DNA from: JAJFUE01 sp041687335
GTDB taxonomy: Bacteria > Sumerlaeota > Sumerlaeia > MVZB01
DNA: 64,000 nt
Reading direction: 5' to 3'
Assembly (NCBI GenBank): GCA_041687335.1
Contig: JAWLCE010000024.1
Span: forward strand, 1 to 64,000
Shown: in pieces, positions 51,162 through 60,657 of the stretch
Layout: the number at the start of each line of letters is the position of its first letter
Position numbering within the stretch: the first letter of the stretch is position 1
Program-made: the position numbers and the translations under genes
The notes under the pieces: model-generated
What the model saw: the letters and a program-made list of their open reading frames with translations, nothing else
Database searches by the model: none
Told to the model about the DNA's origin: nothing

Positions 51162-51234
51162 CGGGGCGTACTCCCCCGACTTGGACAAGCTCTAAAAACA
51201 TAACGATTTTTTAATCCCCCGAAGGAGCCCCGCC

Positions 51235-52302
<1,068 letters not shown>

Positions 52303-52375
52303 GCCGTGGAGGGTCGGTCGGCGCTACAAGTCGACACTGCCGGCCATGCCATTTAGGTGCTATCGTAAGCGTACG

Positions 52376-52412
52376 GCCGGGGGTCTGAAGCACCCCCGGC
52401 TCGTTTTTTTTT
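52376..52412 (+). terminator. Strong intrinsic terminator of recA
   Basis: GCCGGGGGT (52376-52384) pairs with ACCCCCGGC (52392-52400), 7-nt loop, then TCG and nine T (52404-52412). Directed to the plus strand; it lies between recA and the convergent kinase gene. Confidence 0.95.
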
Positions 52413-52419
52413 GGGTTGA

Positions 52420-53997
52420 TTAACCCTGCGTGGGGACGGGTTGTTCCACAGGGGACTGGGCCAGCGGGGCGTAGAGGTCCACACGCACGCCCTGGCCGGG
52501 CGCCGAATGGACTTCAATGCGGCCGCCAATGAACCCGATCCGCTCGCGGATGGTGAGCAGGCCAAAGTTCTCGGTATTGCCCTCGGGCTCAAAGCCCGCA
52601 CCTTGATCGCTGACCGTCACGCGCATCATGTCACTATCACGCGCGACCTCAACCCGCGCACGGTCCACACCGGCGTGTTTCACGACGTTAAAGAGCAGCT
52701 CACGCACGGCATTGAAGACTGTCACGCGCACATTGACGTCTTCAGGTTCGGCATCGGCCTGGGCTTCGACCTCGACCTGAAGCCCCTGCTTGGCTCCAAA
52801 GCTCTCAGCCAGCCAGCGCAGCCCCGCCACCAACCCGCCGTCATGCAGGACCGGCGGGCTGAGCTCGACGCTCAGCGAGCGCGAAACACCAATCGCCTCC
52901 TCAATCAGGTTGTCGATCATGCCAAGCTGGGATCCCGGCTCCTCGCGCCGTAGCCGCACCGCCAATTGCATCCGCGCCGCCACCAGCAACTGCTGGAGGT
53001 GGTCGTGCAGCACCTGGGCCAGCCGACGCCGCTCGCGCTGTTCGGCCTCGGTCAGCTGCGCGGCCAACCGCTGCAGCATCTCGGTGCGGTGTTCGAGCTG
53101 GGCCACGGCCTGGCGCAGCTCAGAGGTGCGGTCGGCCACGGTGCGCTCCAGCTCATCGCGTTCGAGCCGCAGCAGTTCCTCCCCTCGCTTCAGGTCGCGG
53201 AAGAGCAGGTCGAAGGGCCGGCGCAATCCAAAATCCGCCAGCGCCTTATAGATCAACCAGAACGAGGTGACCTTGAAGTAGTGGCCCAGCATGTTGTAGA
53301 AGCCTTCGGGCCCCTCATAGAGCGTGAAGCACAACTCGGCCAAGATTGTCATCACGACCGCCGCCGAGACCAGACGGTAAACGTGGCGGTCAAAGCGCTC
53401 GCGATTGCGGAAGAGCCCGACGAGCGCCAGCAATAATATAAAAATGATCAGGGCCTCGGCCAGACGCTTGACCGTCGTCAGGCCCTGGCCCTCGATAAAC
53501 ATCGTCGGGAAGATCTGCCATTGGAAAATCGCCAGCACCAGCAGCCCGGCAAGAGCGCCAAACCCTGTCAGCGCCAGCTTCAACGGCAGGCGACGGCGAA
53601 GGAAGATCACGCCCGCCCACAGTGAACAGGCCTCCACCAGCCGGGCCGCAATCCAAAGCTGCGCGGCCAGGTTGGCCCCACCGCCCTCGAAGACGCCCAT
53701 GCCGCGATAAGCGAGCGTGTGCAGGAGGTCGAGCCCCGCCACGAACAGCAGCGCCACCCCCAGGAACAACAGGAAATCATTGCTGACCAGCCGGCGTGTG
53801 TTCCAGGCCAGCGCAAAAACAGCAAAGGCCACCACAATGGCAAATAGCTCAACAAGACTATGGAAGAGCAGGTAATTGCCCAGGAAAAGCGGATGCCAGA
53901 TCAGCATCAAGCCCAGGAAAATGGTTAACCCAATGGCTGTCTGAAAGATCAGCGGCCGCCATTGGAGCCTTGGCGTTGGGATCGAATATGACGGCAA
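52420..53997 (-). CDS. MASE3-type membrane sensor histidine kinase (HisKA_3), orphan
   Basis: 525 residues from a TTG just after TGA with GAGGA upstream, spacing 7. The N-terminal 250 residues carry seven to eight helices with MASE3 landmarks (YLLFHSLVELFAIVVAFAVFALAW, LFVAGLDLLHTLAYRGMGVF, IWIAARLVEACSLW-like segments). A coiled coil (LKRGEELLRLERDELERTVADRTSEL) leads to a HisKA_3 dimerisation box with RRRLAQVLHDHLQQLL (phospho-acceptor His) and HATPase VTVFNAVRELLFNVVKHAG, VSDQGAGFEP, FGLLTIRERIGFIGGRIEV. These kinases normally pair with LuxR-type regulators; none is next to it. Ends 8 nt past the recA terminator T-run, convergent. Confidence 0.9.
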   Translation of the reverse strand: MPSYSIPTPRLQWRPLIFQTAIGLTIFLGLMLIWHPLFLGNYLLFHSLVELFAIVVAFAVFALAWNTRRLVSNDFLLFLGVALLFVAGLDLLHTLAYRGMGVFEGGGANLAAQLWIAARLVEACSLWAGVIFLRRRLPLKLALTGFGALAGLLVLAIFQWQIFPTMFIEGQGLTTVKRLAEALIIFILLLALVGLFRNRERFDRHVYRLVSAAVVMTILAELCFTLYEGPEGFYNMLGHYFKVTSFWLIYKALADFGLRRPFDLLFRDLKRGEELLRLERDELERTVADRTSELRQAVAQLEHRTEMLQRLAAQLTEAEQRERRRLAQVLHDHLQQLLVAARMQLAVRLRREEPGSQLGMIDNLIEEAIGVSRSLSVELSPPVLHDGGLVAGLRWLAESFGAKQGLQVEVEAQADAEPEDVNVRVTVFNAVRELLFNVVKHAGVDRARVEVARDSDMMRVTVSDQGAGFEPEGNTENFGLLTIRERIGFIGGRIEVHSAPGQGVRVDLYAPLAQSPVEQPVPTQG

Positions 53998-54137
53998 TCA
54001 GTCGTCCTCAATTGCGTTTTAAACTGATGTTTGGGGAGAAAATTACGCCCCCTATCGGACGCCGAAATTTTCGCACAAAATGCGGCAATAATCTAGCCCA
54101 CCTTGCGTGAAATCGGCGGTTCACCGGATGACCGCTG

Positions 54138-55076
54138 TTATAGCTCGCTGTAGGCGCGGGTGCGGTCGCGGCGGCGGGCCAGCTCGCTGGCGTAGCGGCA
54201 GCCGAGGGTTTCCCTGTGTTGGCGCGCCCAGTCGGTCAGGCGGGTGGCGCCGGCGGGAGGGGCATCCACCGCCAGCAGCCCGGCCATTAATCCCGCAATT
54301 TCCTCCCGGGTCAGCATTACGTCGCGCGTCCACCAGCCGAGCGCCCGCGCGGCCTGATAACCTAGCCAGGGCGGGGTGGAGATGATCGGCCGCCGCCGGC
54401 CAATGATCCCGCCGATCGTCTCGACCAGACCGCGAAAGGTAAATGTCTCGGGGCCGATGGCGTCGATGATGGCATCCTTGCTCCCCTCGCCCTGCTCGAC
54501 CGCCAGGCTGGCAAAATCATCGACATGGATGGGCTGAATTTTGTAAAGCCCATCGCCGAAGACGCCGAAGACCGGCAACCGGCGCAGCGCCCAGGCGATG
54601 TTGTTGACCAGAATATCCTCGCCGCCGAAGAGCACCGCCGGGCGCAGGATCGAATGCGGCAACCCCGTCTCCGCCAGCGCGCGCTCCAGCTCGGCCTTGC
54701 CGCGAAAATATTCCAGCGGCGAATCGAGCGAGGGCCTGGTGATCGAGACATGGACAATGCGGCCGACGCCGGCCTCACGCGCGGCCTCAAATAGCACCTT
54801 CGTGTTGCGCACAGCCTCGGCATGACTGAAGTTGCGGGTGTTGAAGCGCACCCAATAGGTGTTGTAAAGCACCGCCGCCCCCTCAAGCGAGCGGCGCAGC
54901 TTATCGGGCCGATCGAAATGAAAGGGCTGCGCCTCAATGCGGTCGCCAAAAGGGTGGGGCCGATCGGGGGAGTTGGTCAACGTCCGCACGCGAAACCCGC
55001 GCGCCAGCAGCCGCTCGGCGATCCGCCGCCCCGAATAGCCAAAAGCGCCGGTGACGACGTGGAGAGGAGGGGTCAC
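54138..55076 (-). CDS. NAD(P)-binding SDR (NmrA/atypical short-chain dehydrogenase)
   Basis: 312 residues. Rossmann start HVVTGAFGYSGRRIAERLL (TGxxGYxG), then RTLTNSP, PFHFDRP and HVSITRPSLDSPLEYFRGKAELERAL: the S..Y..K spacing with YFRGK keeps the Tyr-x-x-x-Lys catalytic pair. LRPAVLFGGEDILVNNIAWALRRLP and IQPIHVDDFASLAVEQGEG are typical of atypical SDRs that act on ubiquinone-like or sugar substrates or serve as redox sensors (complex I NDUFA9-like). It lies 9 nt downstream of hepT on the same strand and may be the last gene of that unit. Function unproven. Confidence 0.85.
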   Translation of the reverse strand: MTPPLHVVTGAFGYSGRRIAERLLARGFRVRTLTNSPDRPHPFGDRIEAQPFHFDRPDKLRRSLEGAAVLYNTYWVRFNTRNFSHAEAVRNTKVLFEAAREAGVGRIVHVSITRPSLDSPLEYFRGKAELERALAETGLPHSILRPAVLFGGEDILVNNIAWALRRLPVFGVFGDGLYKIQPIHVDDFASLAVEQGEGSKDAIIDAIGPETFTFRGLVETIGGIIGRRRPIISTPPWLGYQAARALGWWTRDVMLTREEIAGLMAGLLAVDAPPAGATRLTDWARQHRETLGCRYASELARRRDRTRAYSEL

Positions 55077-55085
55077 TGAAGTTTT

Positions 55086-55424
55086 CTACTCTTCGAAGGA
55101 CTGTTTCAGGATCTCCACAAGAGGCGGCAAATCCTGCTGAACGATCTCCCAAAGAATGTCAAAATCGATTGCGTCATATCCATGGATGAGCCGATTGCGC
55201 AGGCTGATCATCTGAGCCCAGGGAATCTCGGGGTGAACCGCTCGATAGGCGGGTGAAACACGACAGGCGGCCTCACCAATGATTTCCAGCAGGCGGGTCA
55301 GCGCGAGACTCAGCAATCGGTTGTCATTCAAGGCCTGGCGCTGCTGGTTGTGGGTGAGTTCAATGGCTTCACGGGTATGATCGTACATCTGCCGCAATGC
55401 GGTGCGATCGTCATGCCTGCTCAT
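55086..55424 (-). CDS. hepT: HepT-like HEPN toxin (DUF86)
   Basis: 112 residues. The HEPN signature RNRLIHGYD (R76-x4-H81, Y83 two residues on) is in place; R and H form the RNase/AMP-acceptor site of HepT toxins, and the Tyr is the residue that MntA-type antitoxins AMPylate in studied systems. The start overlaps the end of mntA by 14 nt. Family: HEPN/MNT toxin-antitoxin, in which MntA AMPylates HepT to silence it. Sits after the short carB on the same strand. Start and length fit the family. Confidence 0.92.
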   Translation of the reverse strand: MSRHDDRTALRQMYDHTREAIELTHNQQRQALNDNRLLSLALTRLLEIIGEAACRVSPAYRAVHPEIPWAQMISLRNRLIHGYDAIDFDILWEIVQQDLPPLVEILKQSFEE

Positions 55425-55710
55425 ATTGTGTCTGAGCCTCGGCCAAGACTTGGTCGCGGAAGTAAGGACTCAAAAAGTTGGGCGTGTTGAGGTCGACCTT
55501 GCGACCGAGCAGATCGGAAAGTTCCTGCTCCATCGAAAAGAAACGCAGCCCGGTGCGTGCTTCAGGATCGAATTCGACCAGCACATCCACGTCGCTTGAG
55601 GGGCTGAAATCCTCGCGGAGGACGGAACCGAACAGCGCCAGCCGGCGAATCCGGTGTCGGCGGCAGAACTCCGTTATTTTCTCGCGTGGTATATGTATGT
55701 GGGCAACCAT
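55411..55710 (-). CDS. mntA: MntA-like minimal nucleotidyltransferase antitoxin
   Basis: 99 residues. Nucleotidyltransferase motif GSVLREDFSPSSDVDVLVEF (G28 S29 ... D40 and D42) with a third acidic residue in RKVDL (D73), all needed for AMP transfer. Belongs to the MNT antitoxin that precedes HEPN toxins. Overlaps hepT by 14 nt, so translation is coupled. A 30-nt gap separates it from the stop of carB; the ATG has a distant AGGAG. Probably co-transcribed with the carA-carB run, or has a promoter in that short gap (none seen). Confidence 0.92.
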   Translation of the reverse strand: MVAHIHIPREKITEFCRRHRIRRLALFGSVLREDFSPSSDVDVLVEFDPEARTGLRFFSMEQELSDLLGRKVDLNTPNFLSPYFRDQVLAEAQTQYEQA

Positions 55711-55740
55711 GCCATTATTTTACAATCTCCTACAGGGCGG

Positions 55741-57186
<1,446 letters not shown>

Positions 57187-57351
57187 GGTAAACCTCAATA
57201 AATTCCAAAATATGAGCAGGCTGCTATCGGTCTCGTCATCCGTGTGCGGCAGCGAACTCCCATCGGCTCCGTCAATTCAAACGACCCATAAAGATGCGCC
57301 ACTAACGTGGCGTCGGCGACAATCAAGCGCGCCCTTCCTCGGCGGAAGACC

Positions 57352-58584
57352 TTACACCTGCCCACCGAGCAGCTCGCGCCCTCGGTCCAGGTTGGGCTCC
57401 CCATCCATCTCCCAGGAGCAATGCAGTGCATAAATCTCCTCGGGGGTTGGGTTTTCGCTGTAGTCGTCGAACAGGGACTCGGTTTCCGAGCCGACCAAGG
57501 CGTAGCTGGTCACGGCTTCCTCTCCCTGGCCGACGCTGAACTTGAAAATCCAGAACTGTCGCCGGTCCTCTGTGGGAGGCCAATCCAGCTCACGCGTGTC
57601 CAGCAGCTCAAGCTGATCGGGCACAATGCCCATCGCCTCGGGATCGGACAGATACTCGATCAGCTCGACCTCAGCCTGGAAGCGGGAATTGCCGCAGACT
57701 TCAGGGATCCGGTCCTCGTGGCCAAGCATCTGAAGGTAGTTGATCGCCGTGCGGGCGTAGAGCGGGTCCGCGGCCGCCTCGGCCAGAAATGCGATCCCGC
57801 GCTCACGTCCGAGCCGCGCCTCAACCCACGCCGCCTGCATGCGCACGTTGTAATCCTCATGCATGGTGGCCTGCTCAATGAGCGCGTCGCGGTCGGGCGG
57901 ATGAACAAACGCCAGTGCAGTCGCGGCGCTGCCGACATGCTGCGAGAGATCCTCATCCTCGATGCCCAGCCACCCGCGCAGCAACTCCCAACCGGGCTCG
58001 GTGTCGTATGGGTGCTTCTCGATCTCGCGGCGCAACATCAATTCGTTGACCAGGTCGAGGTATCCAATGCCGGCCATGCCCGCCGGCAGGGGCTCGCGCA
58101 GCTCGCTAGCGATCCATTCGACCAAGGGATGGCCATCCTGGGCGAAAGTCTCAGATATGACCGGCCAGAGGTAATGCTCGTTGTAGTCCGGATCGCGCGC
58201 CAGGGCGAGCAACGGGGCCAATCCCTCGGCATCGGCGTAGAGCGCAAATACCTTCATCAGGAACATCACCGTCTCGCTGTCGGGCGGGGTCTCCTGCAGC
58301 TTGCGGCGCGACAACTCGCGCAGCAGCGGCAAACCCTGCTCACGGAAGGCAAGCACAACTTCTTCATTGGCCACCTGCAGGAAAAACGCCGCCAGGTCGT
58401 CAATCAACTCGCCATCCTCGACGAGGTCGGGCCGCTGGGCCACCGACGCCAGCGCATCGCAGATCTGGCGCACATCCTCAACCGATTCAAGCGGCATTTC
58501 ATGGAAGTCGAAGACTTGTTCCATGTCCGCGGTGCCGGCGAGCATCTCGGCGAGAAGTTTGGAGAGTTGGGGATCAGCGGTCAT
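57352..58584 (-). CDS. HEAT-like helical-repeat protein partnered with the Ntn hydrolase
   Basis: 410 residues from the ATG at 58584 (AAAGG SD; an earlier start adds only a basic tail). Almost all alpha-helical with repeated helix pairs about 35-40 residues long: MFLMKVFALYADAEGLAPLLALA, IGYLDLVNELMLRREIEKHP, DALIEQATMHEDYNVRMQAAWVEARLG, GIAFLAEAAADPLYARTAINYLQMLGHEDRI, as in HEAT/ARM solenoids. Highly acidic. A C-terminal 80-residue domain is beta-like (RQFWIFKFSVGQGEEAVTSYALVGSETE). No signal peptide. Overlaps the start of the Ntn hydrolase gene's end by 4 nt, so stoichiometric expression is likely. A role as activator or adaptor of the Ntn hydrolase is inference; no family name recognised. 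Confidence 0.65.
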   Translation of the reverse strand: MTADPQLSKLLAEMLAGTADMEQVFDFHEMPLESVEDVRQICDALASVAQRPDLVEDGELIDDLAAFFLQVANEEVVLAFREQGLPLLRELSRRKLQETPPDSETVMFLMKVFALYADAEGLAPLLALARDPDYNEHYLWPVISETFAQDGHPLVEWIASELREPLPAGMAGIGYLDLVNELMLRREIEKHPYDTEPGWELLRGWLGIEDEDLSQHVGSAATALAFVHPPDRDALIEQATMHEDYNVRMQAAWVEARLGRERGIAFLAEAAADPLYARTAINYLQMLGHEDRIPEVCGNSRFQAEVELIEYLSDPEAMGIVPDQLELLDTRELDWPPTEDRRQFWIFKFSVGQGEEAVTSYALVGSETESLFDDYSENPTPEEIYALHCSWEMDGEPNLDRGRELLGGQV

Positions 58585-59198
58585 GACTTTGCCTTTCGGG
58601 CGGGTCTGGTTTGGGGTTTTCGTTTTAAAGTCCGGGCGGCGACCTCGCGCATTTGCACTTCGCCGCCGCAATGGATATTGAAATGGATGGCCGCCTGCAC
58701 CGCCTGCCGCGCCAGCGCCGCCGGGTCGTCCTCGTCTTCGTAACGTGACCAGAGGACCCCCGAGGCATAGTCGCTGCCCGAGCCGATCGTGCCGTATTGC
58801 CGCAGCTCAATCACGCTCATGTCGGAGGAGACCTGAAAAATCCCCTGTGGGTTGATGATCAGGAAATCCGCGTCCAGGTCGCCAAATGGCGTCGGGTCAT
58901 CCTTCTGGCACTGGTCGTTCACAAATGGGTAACGCTCGTGCAGGTCGGACCAGAAACGCATGAAGAAGCGGAAGATGGCACGTTCGTCAGTCAGTGCGGC
59001 CTTGCGCCGTTCACAGTAATCCTCAAGGATGTTCGCGTAGAGACCCCAGCCGGTGGTGGCCACCCAGGCTTCACCCACCTGCAGCGATTTCACGCAATGA
59101 TAATTGGGCGCCCCCTCGCGGTGCGAACCGAAGTTGGTCTGGCTGTCCGTAGCCAAAACGATGCGGCCCTGCTTCTGAACGGCGACGGCGATGGACAT
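58581..59198 (-). CDS. Proteasome/HslV-like Ntn hydrolase with N-terminal serine
   Basis: 205 residues. After Met removal the first residue would be Ser1 (MSIAVAVQ), the position of the proteasome Thr1 nucleophile; Asp17 (LATDSQTNFG) is then exactly at the canonical place, a Lys lies at 36 (CVKSLQ, canonical K33) and GSGSDYA matches the GSGS.yA loop around S129. The D..SGG motif (D166/S169) reads NIHCGG here. The rest follows the beta-subunit fold with strands such as LQVGEAWVATTGWGLYANIL. No propeptide. It resembles Anbu- and HslV-like bacterial proteasome homologues and an uncharacterised family that I recall as starting MTIAVAV. Starts 47 nt after carA and overlaps the HEAT-like gene by 4 nt. 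Confidence 0.8.
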   Translation of the reverse strand: MSIAVAVQKQGRIVLATDSQTNFGSHREGAPNYHCVKSLQVGEAWVATTGWGLYANILEDYCERRKAALTDERAIFRFFMRFWSDLHERYPFVNDQCQKDDPTPFGDLDADFLIINPQGIFQVSSDMSVIELRQYGTIGSGSDYASGVLWSRYEDEDDPAALARQAVQAAIHFNIHCGGEVQMREVAARTLKRKPQTRPARKAKS

Positions 59199-59245
59199 TC
59201 GATTCCCTCATCTCATAACTGGCAACCCGGGCTGCCTGCCCCACC

Positions 59246-60370
59246 TTACCGCTTCGCCTTCCATTCATCCACCATCTCCCGGAAGCGAGGGAAAAGATAG
59301 GCGCTATCGTGGGGTCCGGGTGCGGCCTCGGGGTGATACTGCACCGCAAACAACGGCAGGTCGCGGTGGCGGAAGCCCTCGACCGTATTGTCATTCAGGT
59401 TCCAGTGGGTCACCTCCAGCGCCGCCGGCAGGGTGCCGGGATCGACACAGAAGCCGTGGTTCTGGCTGGTGATCTCGATCCGTCCGGTTTGTTCGTCACG
59501 CACCGGATGGTTCGCGCCGCGATGGCCGAACTTCAGCTTATAAGTCTTGGCGCCCAGCGCCAGCCCGAGCAACTGGTGACCCAGACAGATGCCGAACATG
59601 GGGCGGCGACCCGCCAGATCTCTGAGTGTCTGAATGGCATATGTGACGGCCGCAGGGTCGCCGGGGCCGTTACTGCAGAAGATCGCATCGGGCTCCAGCG
59701 CCATCACGGCCTCGGCAGTGGTGGAGGCCGGAACGACCGTGACGTCAAAATTTTCGGCCGCGAGCAACTCCAGAATGTTGCGCTTGACCCCGAAGTCAAA
59801 CGCCACGACCCGGTGGCGGGGCCCTTCACGGCGAGGATAGTCTTCGCTCGGCTCAAAGTGCCAGATCCGCTCGCAGGTGACGCGACTGACCAAATCTTGC
59901 CCGGCCATCGGCGGGGCGGCCGCCACCTTGGCCAGCAGTGAGGCATGGTCAAAATCCACGCTCGAGATGATCCCGTTCATCACCCCGCACTGGCGCAGCC
60001 GCAGGACCAGCTCGCGCGTGTCGATCCCCTCGATGCCCACCACGCCGGCGCGCGCCATGTAGTCGTGCAACTGGCCGGTGGAGCGAAAGTTGGAATCGAT
60101 ACTGGAGAGTTCGCGAACGATCAGCCCTGCCGCCTGGATGCGCTCGGACTGGTCATCGGCCGCGACCGTGCCATAGTTGCCGATCAAGGGGTAGGTCAGC
60201 GTCACGATTTGGCCGGTATAGCTTGGATCGGTCAAGATTTCCTGATAGCCGGTCATGGCCGTATTGAAGACGACTTCGGCGGCGACTTCGCCAGTTGCGC
60301 CGAAGCTGCGGCCTTCGAAAAAGGTGCCATCCTCGAGCATCAGGATCGCTTTGGGGGGTTCCAGTGGCAT
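59246..60370 (-). CDS. carA: Carbamoyl-phosphate synthase small subunit (glutaminase)
   Basis: 374 residues from the ATG at 60370 (GGAG upstream). N-terminal domain EDGTFFEGRSFGATGEVAAEVVFNTAMTGYQEILTDPSY and class I glutaminase with GICLGHQLLGLALGA (nucleophile Cys) and QYHPEAAPGPHDS (catalytic His and Glu). SNGPGDPAAV and KRNILELL support CarA. It supplies NH3 to CarB for arginine and pyrimidine synthesis. The usual partner carB does not follow directly: two foreign-looking genes (Ntn hydrolase, HEAT-like) intervene. No sign of an arginine or pyrimidine attenuator was seen upstream. Confidence 0.97.
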   Translation of the reverse strand: MPLEPPKAILMLEDGTFFEGRSFGATGEVAAEVVFNTAMTGYQEILTDPSYTGQIVTLTYPLIGNYGTVAADDQSERIQAAGLIVRELSSIDSNFRSTGQLHDYMARAGVVGIEGIDTRELVLRLRQCGVMNGIISSVDFDHASLLAKVAAAPPMAGQDLVSRVTCERIWHFEPSEDYPRREGPRHRVVAFDFGVKRNILELLAAENFDVTVVPASTTAEAVMALEPDAIFCSNGPGDPAAVTYAIQTLRDLAGRRPMFGICLGHQLLGLALGAKTYKLKFGHRGANHPVRDEQTGRIEITSQNHGFCVDPGTLPAALEVTHWNLNDNTVEGFRHRDLPLFAVQYHPEAAPGPHDSAYLFPRFREMVDEWKAKR

Positions 60371-60508
60371 GTTCGAGCATCTCCGCCGGTAGCATAATCC
60401 CCACATCTTTGCCCAGCGGCATCGAAAGTGTCAAGCTGAACTCACTACGCAAATTGAAGCAGGGCGCATCTTGATCTCGCGACCACAGCTCGCGGCAGGG
60501 ACGGGTAG

Positions 60509-60527
60509 GTCGGCTCTTCGAGCCGAC
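60509..60527. repeat. Palindromic REP-like unit GTCGGCTC-TTC-GAGCCGAC
   Basis: 8-bp perfect inverted repeat with 3-nt loop, preceded by GGGTAG. Build parallels the palindrome at 11019-11038. I recall phrases of the GGTCGGCTCTTCGAGCCGAC type from intergenic regions of several uncultured phyla; not searched. Confidence 0.55.
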
Positions 60528-60602
60528 ACGGAAGGCCATGCCGTCAAAAAGCCCCCAACCTGCCTCTTTTCCGTAGCGGAATCAAGTTGCCCCCAATCAA
60601 GA

Positions 60603-60631
60603 GCAGCCCGGGCCGTGATGGCCCGGGCTGC
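60603..60631 (-). terminator. Perfect 12-bp hairpin downstream of ompA
   Basis: GCAGCCCGGGCC and GGCCCGGGCTGC with GTGAT loop, 27 nt beyond the OmpA-protein stop. It is followed on the minus strand by TCTTGATT rather than a U-run, so it may be a Rho-assisted stop or a 3' stabiliser. Confidence 0.5.
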
Positions 60632-60657
60632 GATGGGAATCGGGTGGATCGCTTTTG

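Larger units (their letters stand above)
60371..60657. other. Intergenic region with a palindromic repeat and a long hairpin
   Basis: No gene. It contains the palindrome at 60509-60527, a stem-loop at 60603-60631, and a GC-rich stretch with GCCCCCAACCTGCC. Should hold the carA promoter. Confidence 0.6.

Noticed and set aside
51162..51234. 6S RNA gene between zapA and recA
   Set aside because: The gap is only 73 nt, too short for a 6S RNA, and no suitable fold was seen.
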